A stretch of DNA of 64,000 bases from Amphiura filiformis (GCF_039555335.1 NC_092642.1:17823208-17887207); one strand, 5' to 3'. Shown: positions 34,595 to 47,270, counted from the stretch's first letter. The notes: generated from the letters alone by a model not told the origin. Translations and numbers: made by a program.

Positions 34595-35746
34595 TTACAT
34601 ATGAATGTTTTTGCTGCAGGCTAAAGTTGATTTTGTATTTGCTAAATGTAACCGATACATCTCAATATTTTCATTTCCATTCCGCCAAGAAGATCTCTTT
34701 TTTCTTTTAACAACACATCCAAAAGCTTCAGCAAATGCTCTCCTGTATCGTTCGTTACATACGTTATACATGAGCGGATTTACTTCCAAATTTAACAGCG
34801 TCGTAACGCGAGCCCACCAGAAGATGAACGTTTTTGTTTCGGCTTCAAACAATCTCTGACTAACCAACCAATACTTGAAATCATCGAAATTGTATAGTTC
34901 ACCTGGCGCGAGACATATAAAGAAAACCGTTCCATTCCAAATCAGCATTCTTGCAATTTGATTTCTGGCGCGAAGCATTGCTGTCGTTTGCTTTTCAGAC
35001 CCGTGTTCTCCAGTGAGACCCGTCCTTGTACTAAGCGCGTAAATAATTCTGCCGTTCATGTATGACCACAGTATTACTGCAAGAATGAACTGTGCAAAGT
35101 CAATTGCACCAAGAATTGGCCAGCACCACGAGCAATTTGTGTCCACCTTGCAGACAATGAATTTTGCCGCCATATTATGAAATGTGTCGTTGTTAGACCG
35201 ATCTATGCATATCGTTTCAGTTTCATTAACATGGAGACCCATACATGCCGAAACAAATGATATCAACCATGCACTGATGGTCATTCGTAAAGTCCAGGTT
35301 CTGCCTTTGAGCATTCGATGCGCTATCGGGTGACATATTGCCAGATATCTTTCAAAGATGACGATTGTTATTAAAAACACGGATGCAGAATAAGAAAGGT
35401 AGGTGAAAAACGAAACTAAAGCACAACCAGCACCAGAGTGAAACGACGATAAAGCAAATTCAATTGGAGTGTTGGAGTAAGTCCAGAAGAGCCTAAACGC
35501 GACAATAGTTAGCAACGTTGCATCGCTAACAGCAAGATTACACAGATAGAAGTTGGTAACAGTCCGCATTTCTGGCATGCGATACACCACAAATAAAAGT
35601 GCAACATTTCCAAGAATGCCAAATCCTGATACAATGGGTACGACAGCTAAGATGAAAATCCTCTTATATATAGTGTAAGAGTACTGAACAGCTTCTTCTT
35701 CTGAAAGCAATACGTCGCAATCATCGTCTGAATAAGTAGAATTCAT
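34595..35746 (-). CDS. Intact rhodopsin-class GPCR, receptor 2 (383 aa from the conserved start)
   Basis: Single-exon class A receptor. I place the start at the conserved MNSTYS (35746) rather than an in-frame ATG ten codons upstream (35776), because the paralogues begin there. Landmarks: GILGN in TM1, LCNLAVSD in TM2, FERYLAICHP at the TM3 end, SAWLIS in TM4, FFICLAP in TM6 (no toggle tryptophan) and NPLMYN in TM7. The extracellular loop keeps the CKVDTNCSWCW cysteine cluster. TM7 differs from the paralogues (LLNLEVNP). The C-tail is longer than in its relatives: after NGNENIEMYRLHL it continues about 15 residues before the stop. Its upstream block at 35880-36330 matches that of receptor 1. 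Ligand unknown. Confidence 0.9.
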   Translation of the reverse strand: MNSTYSDDDCDVLLSEEEAVQYSYTIYKRIFILAVVPIVSGFGILGNVALLFVVYRMPEMRTVTNFYLCNLAVSDATLLTIVAFRLFWTYSNTPIEFALSSFHSGAGCALVSFFTYLSYSASVFLITIVIFERYLAICHPIAHRMLKGRTWTLRMTISAWLISFVSACMGLHVNETETICIDRSNNDTFHNMAAKFIVCKVDTNCSWCWPILGAIDFAQFILAVILWSYMNGRIIYALSTRTGLTGEHGSEKQTTAMLRARNQIARMLIWNGTVFFICLAPGELYNFDDFKYWLVSQRLFEAETKTFIFWWARVTTLLNLEVNPLMYNVCNERYRRAFAEAFGCVVKRKKRSSWRNGNENIEMYRLHLANTKSTLACSKNIHM

Positions 35747-36330
35747 TTTCTCGAGTCCACCTTTTTGATAAAACACTTGTACACGCTATACTACCATATC
35801 AAATATGCCGACTGTTGCGAAAATTAATCTTACTATTTGATATCAATCAAACGTATTGTCGAAGCAAACAAATTGATAGTGGTTTTTAAGTATTGGGCTT
35901 ATCCATTTAAAGTCTATACTCCCCGTGTGGGGCGTATAATAATTTCAAATGGAATTACCACATTAAACATCTGAAAAAAACATTTGAAATTCACCACCTC
36001 TGTAGATGATTCAAGTTGCATCTTTCACAGAGGGTGTATAAAATGCAAATGGTTCTGCCTAAAGTGTTCATTCCATTTGAATTCATACTCCCGCTGTATA
36101 AGATTAATCTTGTTGCAACCCTCTTAATTTCGATACCAAACGTGATATACCGTTATAATATTGGGAAGCAATTGATGTATAGCTATGGGTCTCCTCTATC
36201 CAGCAATACCAAAAATAAGTACGAACATTCTTCACATAATATGAAATCATTATTCGAGTGTGCCGTAGCAAAATTAGGAAATTCTGGCTATGTACAAAAG
36301 TATAGGCAAAACTGGTTTTTGGCTAACAAC
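35747..36330 (-). promoter_or_regulatory. Receptor 2 upstream block shared with receptor 1
   Basis: It contains the CTCGAG near the ATG, the A/T-rich ATATGCCGACTGTTG segment and the ~430-bp block shared with 9596-10020. Extended similarity upstream of two intact paralogues fits a common promoter, or simply the duplicated unit. No TATA box or start site can be fixed by eye. Confidence 0.4.
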
Positions 36331-36875
36331 TGTGCGATTTTCTCCGGATTTTCTCCTAAAATATGAAAGGAAACGACTTTTTCAACTATCAAATTAAAAG
36401 ATGATATCTCTTGGAGTAATTTTACAAGAGCAAAATCAAAATCATGGATTTTACTTTAGAAACTTATGGTGGGTCCCACTTACCTAATTGCTATTTTTGA
36501 TGATCGGCCCTACCCCCGGGTAAGGTCCTTGGGTAAAAAGTTTATCACTAACATGACCGCAAAGGTGGGATCTACGATTAGATCACGTCGTTTGGGCGTC
36601 AATAAGCGCGTTTTTATGCCGGATGAAAAACATTAGAAGGTTAGTTTGAAAAATATTGAGGGTGTCTTCCTCAGAAAATGTTACAATATGGCTTTAGATA
36701 GCATTGGACCTCGACTGTTGTCCAAAATAGGGAAAGGAAAACTACTTCACAGTGTGGAGTCAATATAAGCCCATCAATCAATAGTACAAAAATAAAGGTT
36801 ACTACAAAAATGTGATATGAATGATAGTTACCGATGTAGTCTACGTGGCTCTTTGGGTTCTCCAAGATATATAAC
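36331..36875. other. Non-coding stretch
   Basis: I see no gene, RNA or repeat end here. Sequence between this and the following repeats (37064-37423, 38057-39010, 39346-39754) is likewise without a supported feature. Confidence 0.5.
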
Positions 36876-37063
36876 TAAACTCCTCAACAAAAGTTTGGAA
36901 AGTTTTTTCAAGCATCTGTATCTCAAATTATTTGTGACATATTCATATCGTGTTGCATATCACTGGATAGCTACACGATATGAATATGTTGAAACAATAA
37001 CATTTTTCACGGCTGAGATACAGATGCTTGAAAAAACTTTCCAAACTTTTGTTGAGGAGTTTA
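36876..37063. repeat. 188-bp hairpin with perfect 50-bp arms
   Basis: 36876-36925 and 37014-37063 are exact inverse complements over 50 bases (starting TAAACTCCTCAACAAAAG). A second inner stem of 17 bp (36937-36953 with 36973-36989) closes a 19-base loop. Perfect arms imply recent origin or ongoing correction. It could be a small foldback element or a source of double-stranded RNA. No coding content. Confidence 0.9.
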
Positions 37064-37423
37064 TAAAAGCGGCAAATTCGTAATTAATATATATATCCAA
37101 TTGATATTCAAATAGCGTATTCTTATTAAAATGATACCCCGACTTTGTATGAGGGCGATAGTCGTGTCTACTGACAGGTTGGCTCGAAAGTACATCTCAA
37201 ATAGATTCAAATAATGTTCTACACACAGCATCTCAAAAATAGAGGTTTTCTGTCACACATGAGTTAACACTCAATCGGCTTAATTTTACATTACGTAATT
37301 ATGTCACAGATTCTTCTCATGAGGCTTTTGGTTTATAGAATATCCGGAAGGCTTCAGTATAGGAGTCAAATGGTTTATTTGGCTTGGATAAGGTGTCCAG
37401 GGTATTATGACGTTAGAAAGAAG

Positions 37424-38056
37424 AATTGAATATATGAATACAAAAGCCACCCAAGTCCATACTTTGGCCAAATTGAGTTAAGCATGGGAAAGTGTTGCTA
37501 TACATAGGCCTGTCATATGTATGAAAGAACAACTCAAATTCATCCTCTGTATCTATTGAGCATGTGAAAAATAGCATGTATCAAAGAATCAACCCAAGTC
37601 CATGATTTAAGTCTTGTAACACATTGATTGAAATCCAGTATGTATAAAAGTCCACTTGTAACATCTTCATTGCTGGAGAGTGACTTTTGAAGAAAAAAAA
37701 TGGGTTTATTCAAGGAAAGTGTGTGGTTTATATTACATGGCAGAATGCTTATCACCTTTATACATAACTGTGTGCTTTATTTTGTATTATCTTGCTAGTG
37801 GTAATCTCATTCAAACATTATTGTCTTTGTATATGATTCAAAAAACCACCCAAGTCCAGAATTTAAAATGAAGCCCACGAAGTCCCTGAAATGCTAATCG
37901 TCATACCTAATACAGTTTAACCCACCCATTTGCACGTACAACTTACCATATTGACCAGGTAAATCTAACTGAAGGAATTAAAATGATACACAGATTTTTT
38001 TCTGAAAATCACTTCCCATGGACTTGGGTGGGTTTTGGATTCATGTATTCAATTTC
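37424..38056. mobile_element. Inverted-repeat element with repeated CCCAAGTCCA motif
   Basis: The ends 37424-37460 and 38020-38056 are inverted copies of about 37 bp with mismatches (AATTGAATA, then CCACCCAAGTCCAT). The motif CCCAAGTCCA recurs inside at about 37593 and 37849. This may be a non-autonomous foldback with internal repeats of its terminal motif. The target duplication is not clear. Confidence 0.55.
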
Positions 38057-39010
38057 TAGAATTGGTTAGAAGAAGGCGACCTAGAAAGAAGACAGAAGTA
38101 TTCCAAAGATTGCGAGACTGAAAAAGACGTTGTTTTGAATACTAATATGGTATATTTTATACATGACACGTATTCCTTTTAGTATTATTGACAATAAGTC
38201 CTAATTTCGACTTAAATTGGTAGGCTTTCTTTGAAAACAAAGTCACTCCTGCTGATAGGATCATAGTAGTTGACCGCTTTCTGGTCTTTCTGGTATCCCG
38301 GCCATGACCATCCCAAAAAGGCGTTTTACTCTCTTCAACAGGTAAGATGCGCTAAACTTACGACACCTTTATGTGGTGACATCAATACAAGGGCCGAGTA
38401 AGAGAGAGTTGCATGTGAATTATTCAAAACCGATCAACAGTTTGCCTCACTTTGTAGATCACAAACCAACGGAATTCGTCGTAGTTAAAAAACCGTGAAT
38501 TTAGTATCATTCCCCGTGTTTCTCTCCTGGAAATAAATTTGACCGAAATTTCTTCCCAAAAGTTACAGTTTAGAAGTTACACTTTAGAATGAAAAGGAAG
38601 AAAGATAAAGAAGCAAAGTAAGTCACTTCCAACAAACAATTAAACAATTTTCATGATGCAGTCATGTCTACAATAGAATTCACCACTACCTTTGCAGTGC
38701 AGGACTTAAACCCCAAGCTCAACTGAGTAAATCAGATCTTCTCTGGTTAAATCTACACGACACATGTTTCTGTTTTACCTGTGCAATGAGCAATGAGCTG
38801 GTATTATAGTTTCAGTTGGGTGAACGATTATAAAGCGAACGCAAGGTAACAATATTGTGTGCGCTTTTGTTTACGAAATGAGACAATAGTGTGCTTATTG
38901 TTAACCAACGTTCTTGAAAATGAAAAGCATAATGGTTTGCAGACTTAACACGGCTTGGAAATAATTTCTTCATATTTGTTGGTGTTATCTGTCGTTTACA
39001 TATCCTTCCT

Positions 39011-39345
39011 AAAACACAAAAGTGCGAATATTTCCAAACACCTAAATTAGCTAAAAATTTAGGACATGTTACAAAACTATATTTTCTAGAATTTCAGAGA
39101 ATACTTTAAATATTGGCCGGTTAATTTTCACACAGTGACGTTAACTAGGCAATGTCCTATTACCTATAATATACACTAAAACACCAAAGTGCGAATATTT
39201 CCAAACACCTAAATTAGCTAAAAATTTAGGACATGTTACAAACTATATTTTCTAGAATTTCAGAGAATACTTTAAATATTGGCCGGTTATTTTGCACACA
39301 GTGGCGTTAACTAGGCAATTGCCTATACTTCTAACATACACTACT
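39011..39345. repeat. Tandem duplication, ~166 bp x 2
   Basis: Two direct units from about 39011 and 39177 share AGTGCGAATATTTCCAAACA and ATTGGCCGGTTA, with few differences. No coding content. Confidence 0.9.
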
Positions 39346-40566
39346 TGTAGAGGTCACGCGTGAATTGTGAAAGCTCTGTGTATTGTGTATAGGAAAACGG
39401 ACAGTAACTGCAGTATGTATTGTTAACCTATGGGGTTGAGACAGGAACTGTTCTTGGAAGAGTTCTTGTCCCTTTACCTCAAATGGTGGTCAATCGATAA
39501 TGCCCTAGACTCTGGTGTGTAATTGCTTGAAGGTACGAGTTTTAGTCCCGCAATGTCATTATTCGGTTTTGACCAAGTGCGCCCAAATTGAGCAGACATA
39601 ACAACCATACAGCGAAATAGGATCGGGAATATTTAGTCAGGCTGCCTAAAACTGCATGATTTACGGTTTGTTGCAACTAAAGTATATTTACTAAGTCAGG
39701 ATCATCGGAAAATGTTTAATCGTTGCTATTTACAAAATTCATTATTTAATAGTTGAACAGATCTACCTACCCCCAAAACCGAGTTTTTGTTTCCAGTGTA
39801 TATTATTCTGCTTCACTTGTTACACAGTGTGTGCCACAGACTAATGGTGTGTACACTTTCATCACACTAACTGCGCATGCATGCATCCCACGTGATACCA
39901 TGACGCAATCATGGCTACCGGTCGGTGATCTTGTTGCCACGCGAGGGGCCCTAGGTTTTAATCCGGGGGGGGGGGTACCAAGTGACTTCTTTGTTCATCT
40001 TTCCTGCATCCATGCCTATTAAAGTACAATCCAAATACAGACAGTAAAGTGTTCTTTAAATAACATATTTTAGTACCTACGAACTCATTGTACATTTTAT
40101 AATGACATGAATACATTAGGACATCTCGAATGTACACATCGCTTCTCGAATGATTTCATAAATGTAAATTGTATGGTGTTTCAATACTTTGTGCAAGTCA
40201 ATTTATCCCATTAAATGTATTCTTGGTTTTATTAAGCTTTGCTGCTTTTATTAAGGCAAATATCGATTAATCCATATGCTATTAATGTTCATTCGACAGT
40301 TAATAGACCCACCACTAATTGGAACAGAATCCATTTTACAGGTTTCCATCTATATACCAAAAGCTCACAGAAAAACATATCGGAAGTCCCGGAAAATCCA
40401 AGTAGTAGAACAGTGCCTCAACATTTCGTCAAATGTTGTTTAAAAGCACACCAATGCATTTCCCTTGTCATAAGGATTCAGAAAAAGTATAGTTTGATCT
40501 ATCTCAGTTCTTGAGTTGCATGCGAAAAGATCAAAAGTTAACACAGGGGGAAAATGGACATCAATT

Positions 40567-41378
40567 CGTCGGGTGCATCACATACTGGTCTATCTTGATT
40601 TTTTGACTTTTTTGATAAAATTAGTTTAAAATTCTATTTTACGAAGCTCTTCCAATACAACAAATTACATACCTCAATTTTTCCTAGATAATTAGTGATA
40701 AAATGTTAAATTTAAACTATCTCTGATTTTTTCAAAATACGTTTTTCACATACTGATCTATCTCGAAAAAAACACGCATTTATAGAAAATCTCAATTGAA
40801 AATCTTCGTATTAAGTTTACCTTTCTATAATTTAATTAGACTATGGATTTTCATGAAAGTGGTTTTAAATTAAAGCATATACTTAACAGATTTATTTAAG
40901 TGGAATCTTTTATTATATTTACGTATGTAATATTACTTAAAACTATACTAAAGTTGTAGTTCTGTATGTGAAATCGTTAATTTCCCGATATCGTATTGAA
41001 AGTGCATTACATACTGGTCTATCTCGAGATAGACCAGTATGTGATGCGTCTAAAATCACGTCATTGTTCGCGAAATCGAGATAGCTCCCAAGATAGACCA
41101 GTATGAAATGCACTTTAAATACGATATCAGGAAATTAACTATTTCACATACAGAACTACAACTTTAGTGTAGTTTTAAGCAATATTGCAAAGGTAAATAT
41201 AATTCAAGATTCCACTTAAATAAATCTGTTAAGTATATACTTTAATTTAAAACCACTTTCATTAAAATCCATAGTCTAAATAAATTATAGAAAGGTTAAC
41301 TTAATACGAAGATTTTCAATTGCGATTTTCTCGAAATGCGTGTTTTTCGAGATAGACCAGTATGTGATGCGTCCGACG
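40567..41378. mobile_element. AATT-flanked foldback element (812 bp), copy 2 only
   Basis: AATT at 40563-40566 and 41379-41382 flanks ends starting CGTCGG then GCATCACATACTGGTCTATC and its inverse. The empty site in copy 1 is GACATCAATTTGGAG (about 19178-19192). The right ~290 bp (41090-41378) is an inverted copy of 40745-41025. The motif CATACTGGTCTATCT, or its inverse, occurs six times, including a perfect 32-bp palindrome at 41010-41041. No coding content. The AATT target and nested palindromes do not match a family I can name with confidence. Confidence 0.88.
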
Positions 41379-42610
41379 AATTTGGAGTTGCGTTTTTCGT
41401 AAAATAAAGATGTTATCATGTTATTATGTTATTTATATTTTTTCTGTTTCTAATGATATTAAACAACGGTCACTTTCGGGACAAGATTTAAATTTTTGTA
41501 ATTTGGTCAATTTAAAAAAAGTCACAATTAAACTTCCTTTGGTAGGGTTAAAACGCATCCAGATGTTATTTTATCTCGTCCTCTTTTGATTGTTATATTT
41601 TGTACAGATTTCCGTTATGAATTAATTTGCGTAGCATTAACATCTTAACAGTAAATTCACATATTCTTAGATTTAGACCAATTTCTAAAGTCTAATTTTA
41701 ATTTTGAGAATTATGTATTGGAATTTTAGAAGAGTGTGTATGTTTTACTTACAATATGATTTGTTTCATATCAAATTTTGGAAAGGTTTTGGTTTCGTTT
41801 GATTTATCAGTTATTTGAAACCATGTAGTACAATTTGTGGCAAATAAATATATAAACTAGAATAATCTGTTCCAACTGACCAGCAATAGACAAGTGCCAC
41901 AAAAAGCGTCTTAACTTTGGTAAGCTTGGCGGCTGTGATAAACCATGGCAGTAGACCATCATACAAGTAGACAATTAATGTACTGGGTTTCAGTCGTCAA
42001 ATTTATCGTGCTGGCACATCAAAGTAAGGCAGTTGTCAGTAATATAAGCAGTCAGTGTCATCAAATTAGTCAGTACTGGAAAATGAGGATCATGTAGTGG
42101 AAAAGCAACAACACAGTAAAACAGTAAAACCCATGCATTTCTGATCTCCCGCCCCGAGCATCCAACGATCTTTTACAAAGATTAGTGGACTCAACAATTT
42201 TTATCTCTGTTACATTACACTTGACTCGTGAGATTATTCAACTAAATAGAAGATCTACATGAAGTCCTTGAGATGGTATAAATAATGAATAAGGCAATAA
42301 ATAATGAATAAACGTGAATGCAGGAAAAATTACCGACGTTGAAAAATTTATATGCTTATATGTAAAGCCATCTGCAGATATCATTTTTATCTAATTGGCC
42401 TATTTATATGATATAAATAAGACAATAAATAACTGTGTGCCCGGGTAAAATACGTTGAAGTATTTTCTGTGCCTATAGTTTTACGTAAGCAGATTTGCAG
42501 ACATCATTTTTACCTACTAGGCCGATAAATTATTTTTTATTACAAAGTAAAATGATACCTCTTAAGCTGTTTCAAAAAACAACAAGGATTGATTTCCAGA
42601 CATTTTGATA

Positions 42611-43009
42611 TATCATGATCAGAGGATGATTTAAGAAAGCCCCATCATGCACTGCAAACGTGTTATCACTAGAGTTTCAACTGCCACTTTACTTTTCAAA
42701 TCCCATTGAATTCTGTGCAAAAGATGTTGTTTAAGAATTGTGCGTGTGTCGTTATTACTTGGTCGATTTCAGATCTAAAGTGATGTATGCATAAAGGATA
42801 ATTCATACCTTCTGTAGGTAACATAAAATGTGAAATCGACTGGCATTTTGAATGCGTTTTTATTGTAAATATATCAGTCCAAAATCAGATTTAACCATGC
42901 CGTCAATGCAATGTACGAGCAGTGGTGTCATGTTCACTCACACAGCTGTGCTAACCGCAAGTCAACACAGTGGCGTGGTGGGAAGTGCTTAAATCATCCT
43001 CTGTATCAT
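42611..43009. mobile_element. Inverted-repeat element, ~400 bp
   Basis: The left end CATGATCAGAGGATGATTTA and right end TAAATCATCCTCTGTATCATG are inverted copies with a one-base indel. It interrupts the flank block at a point where 31680 and 59040 are continuous. No coding content. Confidence 0.65.
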
Positions 43010-43859
43010 GGTTTATGCGCCTAGCATTTCAATATTATTCATTAAGATAAAAGTACAGATGGCCTGAACAAAACAATTGATACATAAAACATAATAATAT
43101 ATACTGTACAATTAAGTCTTGGACTATATTAACTTTGTGTGATATAAACAAATTGAATGAATGCGCTAATAATCTTGATATTGAATTTGTATTAACAGAG
43201 CAAATTTTATTCTCCATATAATAATTTGAAAATTAAATTTTCTATTGCTCTAGCATCTACCGTAAGGTGTGTGACTAGATTAACAGCCTCATGCATCCCC
43301 ATTTGTTCTCATCAAAACCGAGATTTTGATGTCAGAAGAAAGCTCATATTTTTCTCATTACCCCAGTCAAATTTAACGCCCGAGATATGTTTCCTTTAGA
43401 TGGTGTGTACAAAGACGTTGTAAAAAGTTGTAACCAGTATTGCTATACACGTATTTGTGTCTATATCGAAACCACAGGATCAATATAACTCAATATTTGG
43501 AAACCTGTTATTTTAATGGTTGGCTTCAATGAAAGACTATAAATGCTTTTAGTAATTTGGAAAAAGGGAAAATCTTTATCAACATTTAGAGGATAATCTG
43601 AAAAGAGAAAGTGCGTCGCTATATGGTGATGGCAATGCCAGTCATAATGACACTCCTCACTGTTCATCCGATCCACAGATTTTAATCTTACTACAGACTA
43701 GAATGCGCAAACTGACTCTCTTTATTCCGCGTCGTTTTCCCACCTTTTATTTTCCCCACCCGGCGGGGTGTCCCCCGATTTGTGCACGCATACTGCAGCA
43801 ACTACATGTCATGATGTTACATATTAATGTTGTGGCTGCAGGCTACCCGTTACCTGGAC

Positions 43860-44187
43860 ATCAGAGTATTTTCACTTCCATTCCGCGAAGATGATCTCTT
43901 TGTCCTATTACCAACGCACCCAAAAGCTTCAGCAAATGCTCTCCTGTATCGTTAGTTACTTACGTTATACATGAGAGTATTTACTGTCGAATTTAAAAGC
44001 AACATAACGCGACTAAACGATTAACGTCTTCGTTTTAGCTTTAAACAATCTCTCACCACCCAACCAATACTTGCAATAATCGGTATATTTGATTTGGTGC
44101 CAGACATGAAAAAAAGCGTTCCATTCAAAATCAGCATTCTTCCAATTTGATTTCTGACGCGAAGCATTGCCGTCGTTTGCTTTTAGA
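43860..44187 (-). pseudogene. GPCR pseudogene fragment, TM6 to C-tail
   Basis: The minus strand matches the third intracellular loop (RxRNQIGRMLI-type), TM6, TM7 and the tail of the receptors, with small deletions: part of TM6 is lost near 44095-44105 and several bases near 44020. Homology stops sharply at about 44187 within the third intracellular loop. From 44188 to 44725 nothing further is recognised. Confidence 0.8.
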
Positions 44188-45105
44188 TGATCCCTGGTGC
44201 CATTTCGGTGACACAATCCGGTCGATTCACAATATGATGCACCTCCAGTGGTAGCTGGGAGAGGCCAAACTACGCAGTGCATCATAGGAAAATGTCGACA
44301 TCGTAAGCCCGCGTAATACGAATACAACAGAGGAATATGTCATTGTGTGTTTAAATGTCAATATAATTACGCGATTGTACACTAAACAGCAGTTTACAAT
44401 CATTGTAGTAGATCCATTTTTGATCTATTGATCACACAGAATCCCTCGTGGAGCTACTTTCAGCATTATTATATCACACTCGCGTAAAATCCAATGGTAA
44501 CTAGGAAGGCGGTGTCGACCCTGGAGGTCAAAAATTGAACTAGCAAGAGCAACCGCTGGCGCTGCATTGTATTGTGAATCGCGAGAATTGCTTTCCATCC
44601 CTTTGATTTATGCAACACATTTAAGTAGAGAAAAGCAATGAGATGACATGGTCAATAAGTACCCGCCGTTATTGTTCACTTTTAATCGTCATGGATCACG
44701 ACTACTCCATTATACCACCTGCTCTGGCACACCACCTTGTTAAACCATTGAAAAAAAGCAATCCATTAAAACACAAATCAATTGATACACGTGTTAAATT
44801 ATTTTTATTTTGCTGAATTGTCTACATTTTTGTCTATATATCATGCATTATTTATAAGTTTGCAAAGATTGCACAATTTTATCAGGATTATTCATCAAGA
44901 CACTAATTCAATAAAATAATATATTTACACGGTGACAACAAGAATTTATGTTCAATCTGACTTTGTGAGGACGATAGTTTCAGTGTGAGACAATACAGGT
45001 GCTAGGCGTAATTGATATGGAACGTATGTATCTGGAATTGATGAGCTAATAGCTTCACCGACAACTTTATGCCGTATTACATATTTATGGTTTTGCTGAA
45101 GGTTG

Positions 45106-46699
45106 CAGTGTTGTAGTCGAGTCCTCGTCATCCGAGTCCGAGTCCTTGGTGTCCGAGTCCAAGTCCCTGCCAATTTCTGATGTCCGAGTCCGAGTCCGAG
45201 TCCGAGTCCTCAATGTTCGAGTCCGAGTCCGAGTCCTTATGTATCAAATTCAAGCCCCGGGTTTTTCACCAATACTTTATCAACGTAGGCCTATACTTAA
45301 CCAGAATTTTAGTTCAATAATATTTTCTTGTAAATACATAATTTGCTAAAAATCTTTGCACCCCTCTCTGCACATGCCATTTTTGGGATCCCAATTTAGA
45401 TACATGTTGCAAGCGCAGCGAGCAGGGTAATTTGCATATGTAAGCGTTTCCGTACTGTTTTCTATAAGCCTTTTAGAGCATTTTATTTGAAAGGTGCTCC
45501 ATATGTGCCAAAAATTGCTTGTTCCCCCCTCTCGCTTTGCCAAAAATTGCTTCCACCCTCCCTTTCGATCGGCCAAAAAATTCCCTCCCCACCACCAAAG
45601 CTCATAATTCTTGCTTCTAAAGCCCCTAGGTAGCATACCTTGAAACCGGGGGGATTTCAATTTTGAGGACTAATTGTTCAAAAAAGGGGTCATTCAGTGT
45701 AGGCTACTGAAAAAAACGGTGTCACTGGGTGTAGGGTTTGCCAAAAATAATGGGGTCATTTCATGGGCACATGACGTTTGTCAATGGGAGTGCTCCTCCC
45801 CCGGGCCTTGAAACAGAGTATAATCACAGACTCACAGTAACTTAGGCTTATGTTTTAAAGACGCATAAGATGCAATATGACAATCAAAATATGACGTCAC
45901 TCACCAAACTGCAGGTGCCAAACGAAGGGGTGTTGGATCTGTAGGCCTATGCAGTATTATTCCGAGGGTGGGGGAGGGGTCACTCACATGTAAAGGTGGT
46001 ACGGGTATGTGCAGCGGTCAAGGGTCCCTTTTTCAGGCTCTCCGACTGTTCCTTAAGACTCACATTTGCATCATGCTCCAGTTCATTAAGCTGAACACTC
46101 TGAAAATTGTAGCTATTTAGCTCAAATTTGGAAACATTTTAAATTTGTTAGCTCCAAAGCCTATAATTCGCACAATTTTTAGTTCACAGACCTCCACAAA
46201 AATGTTGAAATTTCAGTTCATTAAGCCCCTATTTTGCCCCCAAATCAATTCTTAGTTCCCAAAGTTCGCATAGTACACCCCTACCAAAATTTAACTTTAA
46301 TGCCCCAGAGTATTATTATTCATGTACATTCTAGACTTGTGTCTAACAAAGCAGTCATGTCAAAACAAACGAGCATGATTAAAATCCATTTAACCAATTA
46401 AAGATGTAACTGAAAGCAATCTTGCTTTTTGGTTGTACTTTTATTTACAAACTAAATTCATTTGCATGCAAATCACGTGTTGTGATCATTGATCATCAAG
46501 CATAAGAGGAAGTTTTCAATGAATGAAAATAAAAGACCTAAAAAGACCCTATTTTGCCGGACTCGAGGAGGACTCGCAGCCGAGTCCCCGAGTCCTTGGG
46601 GTCCGAGTCCAAGTCCGAGTCCGAGTCCTTAGCTCCCGAGTCCAAGTCCGAGTCCGAGTCCTTGAAAAAAGGACTCGAGTCCCGAGTCCTCCAACACTG
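45106..46699. mobile_element. hAT-like element with GAGTCC arrays (1.59 kb), copy 2 only
   Basis: An exact 8-bp target duplication GAAGGTTG (45098-45105 and 46700-46707) flanks ends CAGTGTTG and CAACACTG. An 8-bp duplication plus CAGTG-type termini is the hAT signature. Both subterminal regions hold arrays of GAGTCC (45117-45240 and 46558-46690), the second in both orientations. No transposase is visible, so it is non-autonomous. Copy 1 lacks it at the corresponding site near 22248-22262. Confidence 0.85.
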
Positions 46700-46739
46700 G
46701 AAGGTTGATGTTGCTTCTGTATTCACTATCTGCGACACA

Positions 46740-47270
46740 GACTTCATAACTTTTCCATTCATTTGTCTTTACCAACACATCCAAATGCTTTACCAAATGC
46801 TCTTCTGTATTGCTCATTACTTACGTTATACAAGAGCTGATTTACTGCCGAATTCAAGAGCTTTACAACTCGACCTATTAACCAGAAGATAAACTTCTTC
46901 GTTTCTGCTGAATATAAAAATTATCCTCTCACTAACCATCCAATACTTGAAGTGATCAAAATTGACTAATTCAAATGGCACCAGGCATACGAAGAAAACA
47001 ATTTCATTCAAAATCAGTATTCTTGTAATTTGATTTCTGGCGCGAAGCATTGCATGCTGTCGTCTGCTTTTCAGAGCCACATTCTCTAGTGAGTCCAGAC
47101 CTTGTAATAAGCGCGTATATAATTCTGCCGTACATACTTGACAACAATATCACTGCCAGTGCAAACTGTGCAATGTCAATTGCAGCCGATACCATGAACA
47201 ATTTGTGTCCACCTTGCAGACGATGAAACTTGTCGCCCCATTTTGAAATGTGGAGTTGTTAGACCAATCC
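46740..47270 (-). pseudogene. GPCR pseudogene split by a LINE (copy 2), 3' part
   Basis: Counterpart of 22240-22805. The minus strand gives TM5 (AAIDIAQFALAVILLSSMYG), the third intracellular loop (LRARNQITRILILN), TM6 (FFVCLVPFELVNF) and TM7 with frameshifts. This copy keeps more of TM6 than copy 1. Homology ends at about 47270 where the LINE fragment starts. An N-terminal remnant lies at 48145-48230. Confidence 0.82.

Larger units (their letters stand above)
41945..44725. repeat. Receptor-unit block present only in copy 2
   Basis: Copy 1 goes straight from GTAAGCTTGGCG (about 19720) to TTAAACCATTG (about 19762), whereas copy 2 has ~2.8 kb between these marks. The extra block contains a flank region related to 31025-32170 and 58520-60420, a small inverted-repeat element (42611-43009) and a receptor fragment. 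It is therefore a whole ancestral receptor unit, either deleted from copy 1 or inserted in copy 2. Confidence 0.7.

Noticed and set aside
36817-37083. 88-codon plus-strand frame over the perfect hairpin
   Set aside because: The frame spans both arms of an exact inverted repeat and has no motif. The DNA structure is the better explanation.
45346-45660. Minus-strand 104-codon frame within the hAT-like element
   Set aside because: No transposase motif (no RW/DDE-type block or zinc finger). The composition reflects AT-rich filler between the ends.
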